64,000 nucleotides of DNA from Actinomadura cremea (GCF_014648495.1 NZ_BMRF01000001.1:496001-560000), one strand, 5' to 3'; positions 42,741-52,021 are shown, numbered from the stretch's first letter. A program made the numbers and translations. The notes: generated from the sequence alone by a model not told the origin.

Positions 42741-44468
42741 TCACACCCGTTTCGGACGCCACGTGCCGCGATCGACGTTCAGCGACTCGGGCGTGTGCAG
42801 GCGCACCATCATGCGCGCGGTCCCGGGCGGCACCCGCCGGGGCGTGCACCACGACACGACGATCATGACGGTGAAGGCGAGCGGGACGGTCCACGCGGCG
42901 GGTTCGGACAGCAGCGCCCCGGCGAGGCCCGCCGGGGGGCCGGCGGCGATCGTCCAGGCGACGGCGGTACCGGCGCTCGCGCCGCCGACGACGAGCCCGG
43001 CGAGGGCGCCGGGGACCGTGAGGCGCCGCCACCAGACCCCGAGGACGAGCAGCGGGCAGAACGTGGACGCGGCGACGGCGAAGGCGAGCCCGACGACGTC
43101 GGCGACCGACAGCGAGCGGGCCGCGATGGCGAGCGCCAGCGGGACGGCGAGGGCGAGCAGCGTCCCGGCGCGGAACGACCGGACGCCGCCGCGCAGGACG
43201 TCCTGGGCGAGGACGCCCGCGACCGACACCGTGATGCCCGACGAGGTGGACAGGAACGCGGCCACGGCGCCGCCGGTGACGAGGGCGCCGAGGAGGTCGC
43301 CGCCGAGCCCGCCGACGAGCCGTCCGGGAAGGGTGAGGACGACCGCGTCGGTCCGGCCGGTCATGAGCAGTTCGGGGGTGTAGAGGCGGCCGAGCGCCCC
43401 GTACAGCGCGGGGAACAGGTAGAACGCGCCGAGCAGCGACAGCACCATGACGGTCGTGCGGCGCGCGGCCCGCCCGTCCGGGTTGGTGTAGAAGCGGACG
43501 AGGACGTGCGGCAGCCCCATCGTTCCGAGGAACGTCGCCAAGATGAGCGAGTACGTGGCGTAAAGGGAGTGGTCGCCGCCCAGGGGGATCGACCATTCGC
43601 GGTCGCTCTTGACCGGGTCGCCCTTGACGTGCGGGACGCTCGCTCCGCCGGGGAACGTGACGGTCGTGTTCTGGTCGATGTGGTGCGGCCCCTGGACGAG
43701 CGTGACGGGCGCGCCGTCGAGCGCGCGGCCGTCGACGCGCCCGTCCACGGTCACCCGGACGGGTTCGGTGACGTTCACGGTGACCGCCGTGCCGACGGAG
43801 ACGGCGGTGCGTTCGGGGAACCGGGGCTGGACGTCCGACGACAGGCCGGGCGCGCCGTCGTACCGCCACGCGAACAGCAGGAACATGATGGGCACGGCGA
43901 GCGCGGTCAGCTTCAGCCAGTACTGGAACGCCTGGACGAGCGTGATGCTGCGCATGCCGCCGACCAGCACGTTCACCGCGACGACGACGGCGATGAGGAC
44001 GCCGCCCGTCCACACCGGCGTGCCCGCGACCGTGCGCAGCACGAGGCCCGCGCTCTGGAACTGCGGCAGCAGGTACAGCCAGCCGATCAGCACCGCGAGG
44101 ACGGACGCGACGCGCCGCACCGCCATCGACTCCAGCCGCGCCTCCGCGAAGTCGGGCAGCGTGTACGCGCCGGAGCGGCGCAGCGGCGCCGACACCAGGA
44201 CGAGCAGGACGAGGTAGCCGCCCGTCCAGCCGACGGGCAGCCACAGCATGTCGGCGCCGTTGGCGAGGATCAGCCCGGCGATGCCGAGGAACGACGCGGC
44301 CGACAGGTACTCGCCGCCGATCGCGGACGCGTTCCGCAGCGGCGTCACCGTGCGGGACGCGACGTAGAAGTCGGACGTCGTGCGGGAGATCCGCACCCCG
44401 AGCGTGCCGATCAGGACGGTGGCGAGCACGACGAGGAGGACCCCGGCGAGCCCGTACGCGGTGCTCAT
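42741..44468 (-). CDS. Second SSS cation/monocarboxylate symporter
   Basis: 575 residues from ATG 44468. Same family as the symporter at 40420: SDFYVASRTVTPLRNASAIG, GEYLSAASFLGIAGLILANG, VGGMRSITLVQAFQYWLKLT and GTMGLPHVLVRFYTNPDGRA. An extra periplasmic segment of about 110 residues (VNVTEPVRVTVDGRVDGRAL region) interrupts the usual core. It is coupled by ATGA to a DUF485-like protein and then to a LytTR/LytS pair, so uptake is probably tuned to an external carboxylate. Confidence 0.87.
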   Translation of the reverse strand: MSTAYGLAGVLLVVLATVLIGTLGVRISRTTSDFYVASRTVTPLRNASAIGGEYLSAASFLGIAGLILANGADMLWLPVGWTGGYLVLLVLVSAPLRRSGAYTLPDFAEARLESMAVRRVASVLAVLIGWLYLLPQFQSAGLVLRTVAGTPVWTGGVLIAVVVAVNVLVGGMRSITLVQAFQYWLKLTALAVPIMFLLFAWRYDGAPGLSSDVQPRFPERTAVSVGTAVTVNVTEPVRVTVDGRVDGRALDGAPVTLVQGPHHIDQNTTVTFPGGASVPHVKGDPVKSDREWSIPLGGDHSLYATYSLILATFLGTMGLPHVLVRFYTNPDGRAARRTTVMVLSLLGAFYLFPALYGALGRLYTPELLMTGRTDAVVLTLPGRLVGGLGGDLLGALVTGGAVAAFLSTSSGITVSVAGVLAQDVLRGGVRSFRAGTLLALAVPLALAIAARSLSVADVVGLAFAVAASTFCPLLVLGVWWRRLTVPGALAGLVVGGASAGTAVAWTIAAGPPAGLAGALLSEPAAWTVPLAFTVMIVVSWCTPRRVPPGTARMMVRLHTPESLNVDRGTWRPKRV

Positions 44469-45034
44469 GCGCCGGGATCGGCGGTGCCGGACGGGCGCGG
44501 CGGCGGGACCGCGTGCCCGGACGGGTCGGTCGCGAGCGGGTCGCGGGCGGTGGCGGGGTCGCGGTCGACGAGTTCGGCGAAGTCGTGTTCGTTGCGTTCG
44601 GCGAGCCGGACGTACAGCCGGCCGAGCACGACGAAGCACGGGTAGATCGCCCCGGCGAGCACGACCCACGGCAGCGGCAGCCCGAGCACCTGCTGCTCGC
44701 TCGCGCTCGGGACCAGCGCGAACAGCGCGGGCAGGCCGAACACGACGAGCGCGAGGACGGCGCAGAGCCGAACCGCGAGGCGCAGTTGGGCGCGCACGAG
44801 CGAGCGCATGTACGCCTCGCCGAGCCCGGTCTGCTCGTCGATCTCCCGGGTCACGGGGTAGCGGGGGCGGCGGGCGGCGCGGGTGCGCGAACCGGTCACG
44901 AGCACCCGCCCCGGAGCCGGCGGAGGACCGGGCGCCGGACCGGGCGCCGGGCCGGGCGCCGGGTCGGGCGCCGGGTCGGGCGCCGGGTCGGGCACCGGGT
45001 CGGGCGGGCCGGACGCCGGGCCGCCGGGGGTCAC
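44465..45034 (-). CDS. DUF485-like membrane protein with Pro-rich N-terminus
   Basis: 189 residues from GTG 45034 (GTGA overlap with the regulator). The N-terminal 45 residues are PDPAP and PGPAP repeats encoded by a 12-base tandem repeat. Then come RREIDEQTGLGEAYMRSLVR-like sequence and two membrane segments (LCAVLALVVFGLPALFALV, LPWVVLAGAIYPCFVVLGRL), which match DUF485-type partners of SSS symporters. The tail is Pro/Asp rich. It is likely the accessory subunit of the following symporter. Confidence 0.78.
   Translation of the reverse strand: MTPGGPASGPPDPVPDPAPDPAPDPAPGPAPGPAPGPPPAPGRVLVTGSRTRAARRPRYPVTREIDEQTGLGEAYMRSLVRAQLRLAVRLCAVLALVVFGLPALFALVPSASEQQVLGLPLPWVVLAGAIYPCFVVLGRLYVRLAERNEHDFAELVDRDPATARDPLATDPSGHAVPPPRPSGTADPGA
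44928..44999. repeat. 12-base tandem repeat, six copies
   Basis: Units of CCGGGCGCCGGG and close variants run head to tail for 72 bases inside the DUF485-like gene, encoding the Pro/Ala/Asp/Gly tail at its N-terminus. Being a multiple of three, length changes keep the frame. Confidence 0.8.
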
Positions 45035-45792
45035 GGTGCCCGCCTCGCCCGCCGGACGAGCAGGTCGCGCAGCTCGCGGACGTGCCGGCGGCTCACCGGC
45101 AGCTCGGTGTCGCCGACGATGACCGTGCAGCGGCCGGAGTCGAGCCGCAGCTCCTTGATCGCCGACAGGGCCACCAGGTGGCTGCGGTGCACCCGGACGA
45201 ACCCGGCGCCGCGCCACCGCTCCTTCAGCGCGGCGAGCGGGATGCGGACGAGGTGGCTGCCGCCCTGGGTGTGCAGGCGGGCGTAGTCGCCCTGGGCCTC
45301 GACGTACAGCACCTCGGCCGGGGTGACGAACCGGGTCACGCCGCCCAGCTCGACGGGCATCGGCTCGGGCTCGCCGGGGTGCGGCCCGGCGTCCTCGCCG
45401 CCGTCGGCGCCCTCGCTGCCCTCGATGACCCGCCGGATCGCCTCCCGCAGCCGCTCGGGCCGGACCGGCTTCAGGATGTAGTCGGTCGCCTTGATCTCGA
45501 ACGCGTCGACGGCGTGGTCGTCGTACGCGGTGACGTAGACGATGTGCGGCGCGCGGGCGAACTGCGCGAGGACGCGGCCGAGCACCGTGCCGTCCAGGCC
45601 GGGCATGCGGATGTCGAGGAACACGGCCGCGATCGGGCGGTTCTCCGCGAGCGACCGGTCGAGCCGGCGCAGCGCGGCTGCGCCGTCCCGCGCGGTGTGG
45701 ATCTCGCCGATCCGCGAGTCGGAGCTGAGCAGGTGAACGAGGTCGTCGAGCGCGGGGCCCTCGTCGTCCACCGCCAGGACACGCAGGCCCAC
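45031..45792 (-). CDS. LytTR-family response regulator
   Basis: 253 residues from GTG 45792, with AAGGGA eight bases upstream. Receiver domain: RVLAVDDEGPAL, VFLDIRMPGLDG (phospho-Asp), YVTAYDD and the Lys in YILKPVRPE. A Pro/Glu linker leads to the LytTR DNA-binding domain: LYVEAQGDYARLHT, RVHRSHLVAL and LPVSRRHVRELRDLL. LytTR regulators bind direct repeats near target promoters. The partner kinase is the next gene upstream and the symporter downstream is the obvious target. Confidence 0.9.
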   Translation of the reverse strand: MGLRVLAVDDEGPALDDLVHLLSSDSRIGEIHTARDGAAALRRLDRSLAENRPIAAVFLDIRMPGLDGTVLGRVLAQFARAPHIVYVTAYDDHAVDAFEIKATDYILKPVRPERLREAIRRVIEGSEGADGGEDAGPHPGEPEPMPVELGGVTRFVTPAEVLYVEAQGDYARLHTQGGSHLVRIPLAALKERWRGAGFVRVHRSHLVALSAIKELRLDSGRCTVIVGDTELPVSRRHVRELRDLLVRRARRAP

Positions 45793-45901
45793 AACACCGT
45801 CCCTTCCCGTGCCGTGCGCCACATTCCAGTCAACGGGCGTCCGCAAGTCAAGCGCCCGGCGACGCCCGGCTCGCGGCACGCCGCCCCCAGGACATCACAT
45901 G

Positions 45902-47095
45902 TCAGGACGTCGACGCCGTGACGCCCGGTTTGTACTTCGGCACCCGCACCGTCACCTTCGTCCCGGCATCCGGTCCGGTCTCGACGGCGAGGCCGTACTC
46001 GTCGCCGTACACCTGGCGGAGCCGGTCGTCGACGTTGGCCAGCCCGATCCCGGCGGCCTCGTCGCCGGCCGGGCGGTCCCCGCCGGACAGCAGGCGCCGC
46101 ACGTCCTCGGGGTCCATGCCGATGCCGTCGTCCTCGACGCTGATGACGCAGTCGGCGCCCGCGTCCTCGGCGACGATCGTGATGAGGCCGGGCTCCGAAC
46201 GGTCCTGGAGCCCGTGCCGGACGGCGTTCTCGACGAGCGGTTGCAGGCACAGGAACGGGACGGCGACGGGCAGCACCTCCGGCGCGATCCGGAGCCGCAC
46301 GCGCAGGTGCTCCCCGAACCTGGCCCGTTGCAGGAGGAGGTACTGGTCGATGGAGTGCAGCTCCTCCGCGAGGGTCGTGAAGTCGCCGTGCCGCCGGAAC
46401 GAGTACCTGGTGAAGTCGGCGAACTCCAGGAGCAGCTCCCGCGCGCGCTCTGGGTCGCTGCGGACGAACGACGCGATCGTCGTCAGGGAGTTGTAGATGA
46501 AGTGCGGGGAGATCTGGGCCCGCAGCGCCCGCATCTCCGCCTCCATGAGCCGCGTGCGCGAGCGGTCGAGCTCGGCGAGCTCCAGCTGGGCGTCCACCCA
46601 CTGCGCGACCTCCTCGGCCGCCCGGATGAGCCCGGCCGGGACGTCCTCCCCGTACGCGGCGAGCGTCCCGATCACCCGGTCGTCGGTGGCCAGCGGCACG
46701 ACGACCGCGCGGTGGATCGGGCAGTCGAGCCGCTCGCACTCGACGTCGTGCACCTGCGTGCGCCCGTTGCCGAGCGTCGCCTCGGCGTGCCCGACGACCT
46801 CCCCGGCGTGGTGCTCGGCCTCCCCGTCCCAGGCCAGCAGCCGCTCCCCGTCGGTGATCGCGAGCCCGGGGCAGCCGAGCAGCGCCCGCAGGTGCCGCGC
46901 GGCCTTCTGCGCGCCCTGCTCGGTGAGCCCCGCGCGGAACGCGGGCGCCGCCCGCGACGCGGTGTGCAGCGTCTCGAACGTCGCGCGGCGCGCCGGGCCG
47001 CCGAGGTCGCCGCCCGTCCCGCGGCGGCGGCGCCACAGCAGCGCCGGTCCCCACGTCAGCAGCAGCGTCGCGACCACCGCGATGACCACGTTCAT
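45902..47095 (-). CDS. LytS-like sensor histidine kinase
   Basis: 397 residues from ATG 47095. A single N-terminal membrane segment (VVIAVVATLLLTWGPALLW) is followed by a GAF-like domain with cysteines at LLGCPG and VECERLDCPIH. The His_kinase domain has ALRAQISPHFIYNSLTTIAS (phospho-His), and the ATP lid has LQPLVENAVRHGLQ and VEDDGIGMDPE. Related LytS/LytTR pairs (BtsSR, YpdAB) sense pyruvate-type acids. Cysteines in the GAF region could bind metal or respond to redox. It precedes the regulator by 109 bases. Confidence 0.87.
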   Translation of the reverse strand: MNVVIAVVATLLLTWGPALLWRRRRGTGGDLGGPARRATFETLHTASRAAPAFRAGLTEQGAQKAARHLRALLGCPGLAITDGERLLAWDGEAEHHAGEVVGHAEATLGNGRTQVHDVECERLDCPIHRAVVVPLATDDRVIGTLAAYGEDVPAGLIRAAEEVAQWVDAQLELAELDRSRTRLMEAEMRALRAQISPHFIYNSLTTIASFVRSDPERARELLLEFADFTRYSFRRHGDFTTLAEELHSIDQYLLLQRARFGEHLRVRLRIAPEVLPVAVPFLCLQPLVENAVRHGLQDRSEPGLITIVAEDAGADCVISVEDDGIGMDPEDVRRLLSGGDRPAGDEAAGIGLANVDDRLRQVYGDEYGLAVETGPDAGTKVTVRVPKYKPGVTASTS

Positions 47096-47135
47096 GCCGC
47101 ACAACCCATGCCGCACAACCTATGCCGCACAACCT
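47094..47135. repeat. 14-base tandem repeat at the kinase start
   Basis: Three head-to-tail copies of ATGCCGCACAACC(C/T) cover the kinase start codon and the 40 bases upstream. On the coding strand each copy reads GTTGTGCGGCAT. A fourth, degraded copy begins at 47136. Confidence 0.8.
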
Positions 47136-47267
47136 GTGCCGCGCGCGGCCGATCCGCTGCTCGCGCGCACCGGCCCGCTGGGCCGGGTCTACCGGTTCAC
47201 GGCCGCGCCGCCGCCCCCGGACGCGCGCCGCCGCCGACGCGCTCCACGCCCGAGCCCGCTCCTACGC

Positions 47268-48515
47268 TCAGCCGGCGTCCGACGCCGCGCCGGCGGACTC
47301 GGGCTCGCTCTCGGCCGCGGGCTCCCGCTCGTGGACGGGCGCGGGCAGGACGCCCTCGTACACGTCCATCACGCGGTGGACGAGCCGGTCCCACGTGCAG
47401 TCGTTCACGCGGCGGCGCGCCGCCACCGTGACGGCCCTGGCGAGCGCCCGGGACTCGAGGAGCTCGCGCAGCGCGGCGGCCAGCTCCCCGGGGTTCCCCG
47501 GCGAGACGAGCAGGCCGCTGCGGCGGTGCTCGACGAGTTCGGGGACGCCGCCCGTCCGGCTGGCCACGATCGGGACGCGCGAGTGCATCGCCTCGAGCAG
47601 CACCGACCCCGGGCCCTCGCGGCGGGACGGCAGCGCCAGGACGTTCAGCTCGCGGAGCACGCGCGGCACGTAGTCGTGCGGGACGAACCCGAGGAAGTGG
47701 GTGCGGTCGTCGACGCGGAGCCGGGACGCGAGCCGCTGCAGCTTCGCGCGTTCCGGGCCGTCGCCGACGATGACGAGGTGCGCGTCCGTCGCGTCCCGCA
47801 GCCGCGCGAACGCCCGCAGCAGGACGTCCACGCCCTTCCGCTCGGCCAGCCGCCCCACGTACCCGATGCGCGGCACGGGGATCCGCTCCGGCATGACGGG
47901 TTCGCCCAGTTCCGGGGTGCCGAGCTCGGCGAGGAACTCGGCGCCGATGCCGGACGGCACGACGTGCAGCCGCTCGTCCGGGACGCCGCCGTCGGCGAGC
48001 GCGTCCCGCATCCCCTCGGTCAGCGTGATCACGGCGTCCGCGCGGGCGAGCCCGTGCCGCTCGATCCGGGCGCCGACCGTCCTCGCCAGCGGCGACCCGC
48101 CCTCCCGCCGCGCACCGCCGTGCACCGTCACCACCAGCGGCGCCCGCGCGTGCGCGGCGACGTGCCGCGCGACCGGTAGCACCGCGAGGTCCTCCCCGAG
48201 GTGCGCGTGCACGAGGTCGGCGCCGTCGGCCAGCCCCGGCGCCCGCAGCCACGCCGCCGCGCCGTACCCCTGCCGCAGCGCCGCGACCGGCAGCCCGAGC
48301 CGGACGACGCGTCCGTGCCGGCCCAGCCGGGCGAGCGCGGGCGCGTCCGGTGGCCGGGTGGTCACGACCGTCTGCCGAACGCCGAGCCCGTCCAGGGCCC
48401 GGCTCAGCTGCGCCGCGTGGTTCTGCATGCCTCCGATCGGGTCGAACCGGACGCCGCGCCCCAGCAGCGCCGAGGGCGGGGGCTCGAACACCGAGCACAG
48501 CCGCAGGACGTGCAT
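47268..48515 (-). CDS. GT4-family glycosyltransferase
   Basis: 415 residues from ATG 48515, chosen because GGGGAGG sits six bases upstream; ATG 48521 would be too close to it. GT-B fold: GGMQNHAAQLSRAL near the start, VGRLAERKGVDVLLRAFARL in the middle and the nucleotide-sugar EX7E motif in REGPGSVLLEAM. It should transfer a sugar from a nucleotide donor at the inner membrane or in the cytosol. It stands apart from the biosynthetic run and has no polysaccharide genes next to it. The C-terminus is acidic and low complexity. Confidence 0.87.
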   Translation of the reverse strand: MHVLRLCSVFEPPPSALLGRGVRFDPIGGMQNHAAQLSRALDGLGVRQTVVTTRPPDAPALARLGRHGRVVRLGLPVAALRQGYGAAAWLRAPGLADGADLVHAHLGEDLAVLPVARHVAAHARAPLVVTVHGGARREGGSPLARTVGARIERHGLARADAVITLTEGMRDALADGGVPDERLHVVPSGIGAEFLAELGTPELGEPVMPERIPVPRIGYVGRLAERKGVDVLLRAFARLRDATDAHLVIVGDGPERAKLQRLASRLRVDDRTHFLGFVPHDYVPRVLRELNVLALPSRREGPGSVLLEAMHSRVPIVASRTGGVPELVEHRRSGLLVSPGNPGELAAALRELLESRALARAVTVAARRRVNDCTWDRLVHRVMDVYEGVLPAPVHEREPAAESEPESAGAASDAG

Positions 48516-48651
48516 GGCCATCCTCCCCTTCCGGGTGAAGCCCTTCTTCTCCCAGGTCAGCCGCCCGTGACCTTCCACCGCACCGGTCCCTGAAACCCGC
48601 CGTCCGGCCCGTCCCCGGCGCGGACGGCACGGAGACCATGCCCGTAGGTCG

Positions 48652-49014
48652 TCAGCAGGTTCCGGAGGTGTGCGCCGCGGATGCGCCGGGCCCCGCCGCG
48701 GACGCCGCCGCGGACGCCGCCGCGGACGGCGGGGGCACGGTGGCCGCCCGCTCGCACGGCGGCCGGACCGACAGCATCACCAATCCCAGCAGGACGACCG
48801 CCGCGGCCAGCGCCATGGACACGATGACGAGCACCGAGCCGCCCGGACGCCACGACACCACCGCCCCCGCCCGGCCGGCGCGGCCGGCGCGGCCGGCGCG
48901 GTCCTCGTCGTCCGGCGCGAACGTCGCGAGGCGCCGGGCGAGCGCCGGATCGTCCCGCTCCAGGTCGGCGTCGATGCGGCGGAGCAGCATCTCCTCCCGC
49001 CGGGTCAGTCCCAT
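48652..49014 (-). CDS. DUF3040-type small membrane protein
   Basis: 120 residues from ATG 49014. The N-terminus GLTRREEMLLRRIDADLERD is the DUF3040 signature, then RAGRAGRAG repeats, one membrane segment (VLVIVSMALAAAVVLLGLVM) and an Ala/Ser repetitive tail (AAASAAASAA). DUF3040 proteins are actinobacterial and of unknown role. The start lies 11 bases after the ctaD stop, so the two are probably co-transcribed, an uncommon pairing. Confidence 0.75.
   Translation of the reverse strand: MGLTRREEMLLRRIDADLERDDPALARRLATFAPDDEDRAGRAGRAGRAGAVVSWRPGGSVLVIVSMALAAAVVLLGLVMLSVRPPCERAATVPPPSAAASAAASAAGPGASAAHTSGTC
48692..48727. repeat. 12-base tandem repeat
   Basis: Three copies of GCCGCCGCGGAC inside the DUF3040 gene encode the Ala/Ser repeat of its tail. 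A second nine-base repeat (GCGGCCGGC, about three copies) lies at 48873-48900 in the same gene. Confidence 0.7.
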
Positions 49015-49025
49015 GGCCGCCCCCG

Positions 49026-50717
49026 TCAGCGCTCGGACGGCGGCGGGGGCGGGGTCGCGAGCTCGGCCCGCTGCGGCGACTCCAGCGGCGGGTAGTGCAG
49101 GTCGAACGCGGGACGCATGGACCGGATGCGCGGCATCGCCGTGAAGTTGTGGCGGGGCGGCGGGCACGACGTGGCCCACTCCAGCGAGTTGCCGTGGCCC
49201 CACGGGTCGTCCACGCCGACCTCGGGCGCGCGCCGGTGCGTCCGCCAGATGTTCCACAGGAACGCGAACGTGGACGCGCCGAGGACGAACGAGCCGATGG
49301 ACGACACCGTGTTCAGCGTCGTGAACTCGTCGGCGTACGTGGCGTACCGGCGCGGGAGTCCCTCGGCGCCGAGCCAGTGGTGGGCCAGGAACGTCGTGTG
49401 GAACCCGGCGAAGAGCGTCCAGAAGTGGATCTTGCCCCAGGTCTCGTTCAGCTTGCGGCCGGTCATCTTCGGCCACCAGAAGTAGAAGCCGCCGAACATG
49501 GCGAAGACGACCGTGCCGAACAGCACGTAGTGCAGGTGGCCGACGACGAAGTAGGAGTCGGTGAGGTGGAAGTCCATCGGCGGGGAGGCCAGGATGACGC
49601 CGGTCAGGCCGCCGAACAGGAACGTCACGAGGAAGCCGAGCGCCCACAGCATCGGCGTCTCGAACGACAGCTGCCCCTTCCAGATCGTCCCGATCCAGTT
49701 GAAGAACTTGATCCCGGTCGGCACGGCGATCATGAAGGAGGTGATGGAGAAGAACGGGAGCAGGACGCCGCCGGTGGCGAACATGTGGTGCGCCCACACC
49801 GTCATCGACAGCCCGGTGATGGCGATCGTCGCCGCCACCATCCCCATGTACGCGAAGAGCGGCTTGCGCGCGAACACCGGGAGGATCTCGGTGATGATGC
49901 CGAAGAACGGCAGCGCCACGATGTAGACCTCGGGATGCCCGAAGAACCAGAACAGGTGCTGCCACAGCAGCCCGCCGCCGTGCGACGGGTCGTAGACGTG
50001 CGTGCCGAGCTCGCGGTCGGCGAGCATCGCGAACAGCGCCGCCGTCAGGACCGGGAACGCGATCAGCACCATGACGCTGGTGAGCAGGACGTTCCAGGTG
50101 AAGATCGGCATCCGGAACATCACCATGCCGGGGGCGCGCATCGTGACGATCGTCGTGACGATGTTGACGGACGTCAGGACCGTCCCGGCCCCGGACAGGA
50201 TGAGCCCCGCCACCCACAGGTCGCCGCCCATGCCGGGCGAGTAGGCGTTGTCGGCGAGCGGCTGGTAGGAGAACCACCCGAAGGACGCGGCGCCGCCCGG
50301 CACGATGAAGCCGCCGAGGACGATCAGCGCGCCGAACAGGAACATGTAGTAGGTGAGCGCGTTGAGCCTCGGGAACGCGACGTCCGGCGCGCCGATCTGC
50401 AGCGGCACGAGCACGTTCGCGAACCCGGCGAACAGCGGCGTCGCGAACAGCAGCATCATGATCGTGCCGTGCATCGTGAACAGCTCGTTGTAGTGCTGGG
50501 CGTCCACGACCTGCATGCCCGGCCGGAGGAGTTCCGCGCGCATCAGCATGGCGAGAAGGCCCGCGACGAGGAACATCGCGAACGACGTCCCGAGGTAGAG
50601 GTACCCGACCGTCTTGTGGTCGGTCGTCGCCAGGATGCGGCCGATCCTCGTGCCCATCCGGTGCCGCGCCAGCGCCTCCTCGGTGCTCGCGTCCGCACGG
50701 CCCTCGACGGCCGTCAT
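49026..50717 (-). CDS. ctaD: Cytochrome c oxidase subunit I
   Basis: 563 residues from ATG 50717, preceded by GGAGGGGG. All heme-copper oxidase markers are visible: [16 protein letters not shown] (heme a His), [20 protein letters not shown] (Cu_B His and Tyr), WAHHMFATG (Cu_B His pair) and [15 protein letters not shown] (heme a and a3 His). This is the core subunit of aa3-type terminal oxidase in the cytoplasmic membrane. No ctaC, ctaE or qcr genes accompany it here, so it is probably an extra or alternative copy used under particular conditions. Confidence 0.95.
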   Translation of the reverse strand: MTAVEGRADASTEEALARHRMGTRIGRILATTDHKTVGYLYLGTSFAMFLVAGLLAMLMRAELLRPGMQVVDAQHYNELFTMHGTIMMLLFATPLFAGFANVLVPLQIGAPDVAFPRLNALTYYMFLFGALIVLGGFIVPGGAASFGWFSYQPLADNAYSPGMGGDLWVAGLILSGAGTVLTSVNIVTTIVTMRAPGMVMFRMPIFTWNVLLTSVMVLIAFPVLTAALFAMLADRELGTHVYDPSHGGGLLWQHLFWFFGHPEVYIVALPFFGIITEILPVFARKPLFAYMGMVAATIAITGLSMTVWAHHMFATGGVLLPFFSITSFMIAVPTGIKFFNWIGTIWKGQLSFETPMLWALGFLVTFLFGGLTGVILASPPMDFHLTDSYFVVGHLHYVLFGTVVFAMFGGFYFWWPKMTGRKLNETWGKIHFWTLFAGFHTTFLAHHWLGAEGLPRRYATYADEFTTLNTVSSIGSFVLGASTFAFLWNIWRTHRRAPEVGVDDPWGHGNSLEWATSCPPPRHNFTAMPRIRSMRPAFDLHYPPLESPQRAELATPPPPPSER

Positions 50718-50935
50718 CCGCACCCCCTCCTCGCGGCCCCGACCCGACGCTCCCCGAGTGGGCACTAACCCGGAGATCACCCTTCAAACGGGGGGTGGCG
50801 AAGGATGGGACGTCCATGATCGAAGTCTGAGGAGGGGGGAGGGCGGTCAGCCGTTGTTGCAGACGAGCGGGGGAGGGGATGCCACCGCGAGCCCATTCAG
50901 CCAGTGAACACTGGCACAATGGCTCGCGGCGGTGC
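50718..50935. other. Region upstream of ctaD
   Basis: Holds the ctaD leader and, at 50848-50868, a short stretch resembling the 3' end of the propeller gene (TCAGCCGTTGTTGCAGACG, compared with TCAGCGGTTGTTGAGGACG at 50936). The long hairpin at 50885-50929 lies here too. No gene is evident. Confidence 0.5.
50885..50929. terminator. Long two-tier hairpin after propeller gene
   Basis: Outer arms CCGCGAGCC-ATT pair with AATGGCTCGCGG (one bulge); the inner core CCAGTG-AA-CACTGG is perfect. It starts seven bases beyond the propeller stop. The inner element is nearly repeated at 52083-52096, upstream of the same gene. Confidence 0.6.
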
Positions 50936-52021
50936 TCAGCGGTTGTTGAGGACGACCGGGACGTCCGGCGTCTTGCCGACCGCCCACAGCGACGGGGCGC
51001 CGGGGACGGGCGTCGCGGCGGTGACATGGCCGTCGTCCGGCGCCGGGACCTCGACCTCCGTCCAGGTGTCGCCGTCGAGCCGGTACAGCTCGCCCCAGTA
51101 GCCCTGCACGGCCCACATCGTCCCGTCGCCGGTGCGCATCAGCTCCTCGTTGGACGGCGTCGCGGGGCCCCGGCTCCAGGTCTCGCCGTCCCACCGGTAG
51201 AGGACCCGGTTGCGGAAGCCCGTCCCGCCGGGCTCGCTGCCGGTCGCCCACACCTCGTCCTCGGAGAGGGCCAGGACGTCGTACCAGAAGACGTCCTGGG
51301 GCAGTTCGGCGATCTCGCTCCACGCCCGCCCGTCCCACCGGACGAGCCCCCACGTGGTGGCGGCCCACGCCGGGCCCTCGGGCAGCGCGGCGATGTCGTT
51401 GACGGCGATGCAGCAGTTGTCGTGGGCGCCCGCGTCGTACTCGGTCCACCGGCCGTTCTCCCAGCGCAGGATGGTCGTCCCGCAGGCGAACCAGGCGCCG
51501 GTGGCGTCGGCCTCGGGATGCCGCGGCGCGCACCCGCCCGGCAGCGGGACCTCGCGCATGCGCGTGCCGTCCCAGCGGGCGACGAACGGCACGTGCTTGG
51601 CGACGTCCTGGAACGCGTGCAGGGCCCCGGTGACCCACACGTTCGAGGGCGACCCGGCGTCGACCTCCGCCACGGCGGCGTCCCCGCCGGTGCCGGGGAT
51701 GTCGTGCGTCTGCCAGTACGTCCCGTTCCATCGGGTCACGACGGCCTTCGGCGGCAGCACGTCGATCGTGCCCGCGCCGAAGCCGGGGATGGACCAGTCG
51801 ATCCCCTGGTAGCCCTGGTAACCACCCGCCCAGATGTCGTTCGGGCCGGTCGCCGACACCGCCTCCAGCCCGCTGCGCGGCCAGAGGAGCGGGGTGGGGG
51901 ACGCGTGCAGCGGCGGCGGCTCGGCCGCCGCGGCGGGCGCCGCGAACAGCCCGGCGGAGGCAAGGACGGTCGCCAGCGCGGCGGTGGCGGACAGGGCGGG
52001 ACGAACACGGAACGATCTCAT
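50936..52021 (-). CDS. Secreted propeller-like protein, paralogue of gene at 1-728
   Basis: 361 residues from ATG 52021, preceded by GAAGGGAA. A clear signal peptide ends at AAPAAAAE. Repeats such as SATGPNDIWAGG, RWNGTYWQTHDIP, GSPSNVWVTG, RWDGRAWSEI and YRWDGETWSRG recur about every 45 residues. This fits a beta-propeller with Trp-rich blades. Cysteines NCC and the C-x-G at residue 170 may form disulphides. The protein is probably extracellular and carbohydrate or ligand binding; no catalytic motif is seen. Confidence 0.78.
   Translation of the reverse strand: MRSFRVRPALSATAALATVLASAGLFAAPAAAAEPPPLHASPTPLLWPRSGLEAVSATGPNDIWAGGYQGYQGIDWSIPGFGAGTIDVLPPKAVVTRWNGTYWQTHDIPGTGGDAAVAEVDAGSPSNVWVTGALHAFQDVAKHVPFVARWDGTRMREVPLPGGCAPRHPEADATGAWFACGTTILRWENGRWTEYDAGAHDNCCIAVNDIAALPEGPAWAATTWGLVRWDGRAWSEIAELPQDVFWYDVLALSEDEVWATGSEPGGTGFRNRVLYRWDGETWSRGPATPSNEELMRTGDGTMWAVQGYWGELYRLDGDTWTEVEVPAPDDGHVTAATPVPGAPSLWAVGKTPDVPVVLNNR

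Noticed and set aside
47136-47267. Possible small gene before the glycosyltransferase end
   Set aside because: Frames are Arg/Pro-rich with no ribosome site or conserved pattern.
50847-51731. Minus-strand frame ending PPPLVCNNG
   Set aside because: Out of frame with the propeller gene over its whole length; only the terminal duplication of about 20 bases is of interest.
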